From contig CM075344.1 of the NCBI GenBank assembly GCA_037693485.1, positions 21,040,501 through 21,104,500 on the forward strand: a stretch of DNA of 64,000 bases. Reading direction: 5' to 3'. The position numbers and the translations under genes were made by a program. Below are positions 61,335 to 64,000 of this stretch, in pieces (within the stretch, counting starts at the first letter, position 1; each line of letters starts with the position of its first letter). Below the pieces are notes generated by a model. It saw only the letters and a program-made list of their open reading frames with translations, did no database searches and was not told the origin of the DNA. The DNA is from Kitagawia praeruptora (taxonomy: Eukaryota; Streptophyta; Magnoliopsida; Apiales; Apiaceae).

Positions 61335-63429
61335 ATACTCCACATCACAGCACCTTCACATCCAATACCCACACCTGCTTGATTTGTACCCACACACACA
61401 CGTCTTATTGAAGAAACAGGGAGGAGGGAGAGGTAGTTGAGAGATTGACCGAGAGATTTAGAAGTGAGATTAGAGAGAGATTTTTCCACAAGAGAGAAAT
61501 GATATTTTGGGAAAAGTTGAAAGAACAATCGAGAGAAAGCAGAACATGAACCATCGGAAAATTGGGAATTAAGGGATAAAAGATAAGGAATAATGTAGAA
61601 GCTTCATGATTAAAATTATAATTAAAACAATTCAATTTTGCTTTGTAAAATATAAATTAGATGGATAATATTTGAGGAAAATCACAAAATTATTTTTAAA
61701 AATATAGAGAATAAAATTAGCTATCTCCCTATATTTTTAAAATAATTTTAGGATAAAAAATATTGAATTTAATATGAATTTTTGAAAGTTTTGTTCTTTA
61801 AATGTAACAAAAATCTTAAAATCATTCTAAAATACTGAAACACCCTAAATAATTCTCCCAAAAATTTTAAAAACTAAATAATTATACAAAAATAATATCA
61901 CAAAAGATTTCGCGATTTTTTTTTTACAACTACAATGATTTTATAAAATTTTTGAAGATCAATAGTGCATGATTTACACATATTTAAATCCTCAAAATAT
62001 AAATAAAAATACACCGACTCACACGGCGCACACAAATTATCATTTAAACACGTAAACACAATACTCCATATAACTGACCTTCTAAAAAATATTCACATCA
62101 TATAATCCACATTTAATATTAAATAAGAAATTTTAAATACGATTTTTTTTTCTAGGTCGTTATAGTTCATGAGGGATATACCTTCCTTGGAGAGTGCTAA
62201 AGCCCTTGCTAAGCCTTGTATAGTCCATGTCCATCCAAGCTTAGATCATCCAAGAAATCAAGATCCAAGAATTTTGTTCTTGAGGTTACTATTCATCCTC
62301 CTCTTTGATGATTTTATTGAAAATGGAAAAAGTGGTATTTGAGGCTAAGATTTCTAGGGTATCATTTTTATGAAATATAGGATCTAGGAAAAAATTTTGG
62401 AGATCAAACAATGGTTGGAAGTGGGATTTTGGTTCTTGAATTAGAGCAAAAGCCGAATGCTCCATTTTTGGAGAGAATGGAGTTGGTTGCTTTGTTTCTT
62501 GCTTTGTCCTTGTGCTAGAATGCATTATTTGAGATAATATCTTGCTAAAGCCACTTTATTAAAGTGTTTAAGTCATCCCATGTATCATCCTTGCCAAGTG
62601 TTGGTGTTTTGTGGTGAGATGAGGTGTTTTAAGCTAACTAGTTGGTTTGATCTCTAATGGTACTAGTTAGCATTGTAAATATCTTGGCTACTTGACCTTA
62701 TCCTCTTGCACATGACTATCTCTTGGCTCCCTGCTTGTTTCTTTGTCCGGTTATTGCTCATTTTCATTGATCGTTTAAAAGAATATCTCAAGGATTTCTA
62801 GTTAGGGTTTTACTGGAAACATTCTTAATATTTATAATACTAATCTCCATCTTTCTTAATACTTCTCGAATTTAAATTCCTTAAATCCTTTTTAATAAAT
62901 CCTTCAATCCTTCAGTGTCCAGGGAAATCTCGGAGAAAAATAAAAGTACCGTTTTTCAGAATCCGACAGCTTTTAAATACACTTATTTCGCCCCTGGATC
63001 ATGAATACGAACTCAGAATTCCGTTCTGAATACTTCTATATAGCGTCGTCTAATAATATTTTTATTTCCACCAAAAACACTATTCATTCTTTATTCCATC
63101 TTTATTCCTTATATTTATAAAAATGTCCTTGTTCTCTTTCGGGCATTCCTTAACCCTTTTTACGGAACCACTAGACTAACAACAGATATTGATTTGGATG
63201 ACACAAGAATATCTCCTTCCTCTTTGGAGTACCATAACTTATTTCTTAGGAGATAGATTATTCTAATCTAGGTTGTCAATCCCATTGCATTCTTTATGAC
63301 ATATAATCATTTAAATCTATACCCATTCACATTCATTGTCAATATCTTGAAGTCGGAGTCACTGTTCATTCTTTCATCAATATATAAAAAAAATTAATTC
63401 TACCGAAATTTCGGGTTCTTACACTCAAG

Positions 63430-64000
63430 GTCAGAATATGTGAAAATTTATTGGTATTTATGTGTATGGCATAGTATTTGAGTATATTCTGGATTTTGGT
63501 CCTGACATAGTATTCTGGCTTTTGGTCCTGGTTCGATTTCAGTGTTTATAAACATTTCTATGAAATCGGCTTGCCTTTTTAACTTTGTGCAGCGATTTGA
63601 ATCCATGAATGCTGATAATCTGTGAAAATAACGAAAACAAAACTTCGATGAATTAAAAACTGAAATCGCAAGTTTTGAGTGATCAATTCACTAAATATCA
63701 AATACAATTAAAGCATTTCAGCATTCACAACATCATCATAGAACAAACAATTCACACATAAATTTGTGATATCAGAACTAATTAATGAACAGGTAATTAA
63801 AATTGACAAAACCTATAACGAAAAAGAATATTATCCATAAAGTGCTATAATAATTGTCATTGTACATTTGTGGAGTAAACCCGTTGACATTCTGAATTCA
63901 CATGTCATCAAAGTGACAACGTAGTGGATGTGCTTTACTTTTTTGGCATCTAATCAAATTCGAGTTCTTCTCAGTTCTCTATCCTCTTATATATACTACT
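63430..64000. other. Sequence after the PRMT-like exon; no gene recognised
   Basis: It begins with a splice donor (gtcaga) and is AT-rich, consistent with intron. The next PRMT exon was not found before the window ends. Confidence 0.4.

Larger units (their letters stand above)
44742..62164 (-). mobile_element. LARD-like LTR retroelement with about 4.06 kb LTRs and a non-coding interior
   Basis: TSD gttca lies at 44737-44741 and 62165-62169. The left LTR is 44742-48796. The right LTR is 52914-62164, including a 5.18 kb copia element and its TSD. The primer-binding site (52898-52910) and purine tract (48797-48808) place it on the minus strand. The interior (48797-52913, 4.1 kb) has no long frame; only a few codons before the purine tract (EDRILFRGEG on the minus strand) recall the end of a Ty3/gypsy polyprotein. 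LTR and interior lengths fit the LARD class. Confidence 0.93.
52914..62164 (-). repeat. LARD 5' LTR (right), interrupted by a copia element
   Basis: LTR sequence is 52914-56155 plus 61340-62164. Joining across the copia at atact reproduces the uninterrupted left LTR around 47965. Confidence 0.93.
41234..63423 (-). mobile_element. Large solo LTR (about 4.76 kb without its insert)
   Basis: It runs TGTAACACCCC to GGGTTCTTACA with TSD ctcaa at 41229-41233 and 63424-63428. The LTR itself is 41234-44741 plus 62170-63423; the rest is the nested LARD. On the minus strand it begins TGTAAGAACCCGAAATTTCGG, a Ty3/gypsy-like LTR start. Only one LTR and no internal domain are present, so recombination between two LTRs is likely. 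Short open frames in it have no family match. Confidence 0.88.
40932..63429 (+). pseudogene. PRMT1-like protein arginine methyltransferase remnant, split by nested LTR elements
   Basis: One exon piece (40932-41010) reads NDKLVLPDSASLYLTTIEDA, then has a TAA after AH. The next exon (41119-41233, completed by 63424-63429) reads WNNVYGFDMSCIKK, EPLVDIV and DCHLL. These match the post-catalytic region of plant PRMT1-type enzymes, which dimethylate arginines of histones and RNA-binding proteins. AG acceptors precede both pieces. After the TSD at 63424 the exon ends in Lys and a GT donor (63430). The catalytic S-adenosylmethionine motifs and the last exons are not visible. Whether it was dead before the LTR insertion is suggested by the TAA but not proven. 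Confidence 0.85.

Overview
The window reads as nuclear DNA of a flowering plant, probably a eudicot with a repeat-rich genome. It is AT-rich, has spliced plant-type transposon genes, and is built almost entirely of nested transposable elements. Every host-like coding piece found is a broken remnant or a captured exon: an acyl-lipid desaturase, an auxin response factor, an ARID-HMG protein, a PDR-type ABC transporter and a PRMT1-like arginine methyltransferase. No intact host gene, rRNA or tRNA was seen. Boundaries and target-site duplications (TSDs) below were read by eye from the sequence. Family names come from recognised protein motifs, not from searches.

Left part (1-20.9 kb). A long foldback (1-1930) is followed by a lone CACTA-type end (3152) and a 5'-truncated L1-type LINE (about 3541-17619). 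The LINE is split in its zinc-finger region by a 10.4 kb CACTA transposon (6614-17060, TSD gac). That CACTA carries both expected genes, a TNP2-type transposase and a PB1-like/Transposase_24 accessory protein, each spoiled by one in-frame stop.

Middle (20.9-33 kb). A second CACTA element (20870-32160, TSD caa, 27-bp perfect terminal repeats) has no transposase. It carries four exons of a membrane fatty-acid desaturase. An LTR element (23022-30379, TSD aaaga) sits in the desaturase intron. Its left LTR is inverted, so both outer ends are U5 ends, and its interior holds fragments of an ARF gene, an ARID-HMG gene and a LINE. A solo LTR of a related family (32205-32987, TSD atatt) lies just outside.

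Right-middle (33-41 kb). This holds degenerate element ends, a captured ABCG/PDR exon on the minus strand, a 171-bp tandem array (37650-39775) and a 479-bp MITE-like element.

Right part (41-64 kb). This is a three-level nest. A PRMT1-like exon was hit at its last codons by a large LTR unit now present as a solo LTR (41234-63423, TSD ctcaa). That was hit by a LARD-like element on the minus strand with about 4.06 kb LTRs (44742-62164, TSD gttca). One LARD LTR was then hit by a young Ty1/copia element on the minus strand (56156-61334, TSD atact), whose two 302-bp LTRs look identical and whose gag-pol frame has two stops.

The most unusual items are the U5-to-U5 LTR element with captured genes lying inside a gene-capturing CACTA, and the capture cargo itself.
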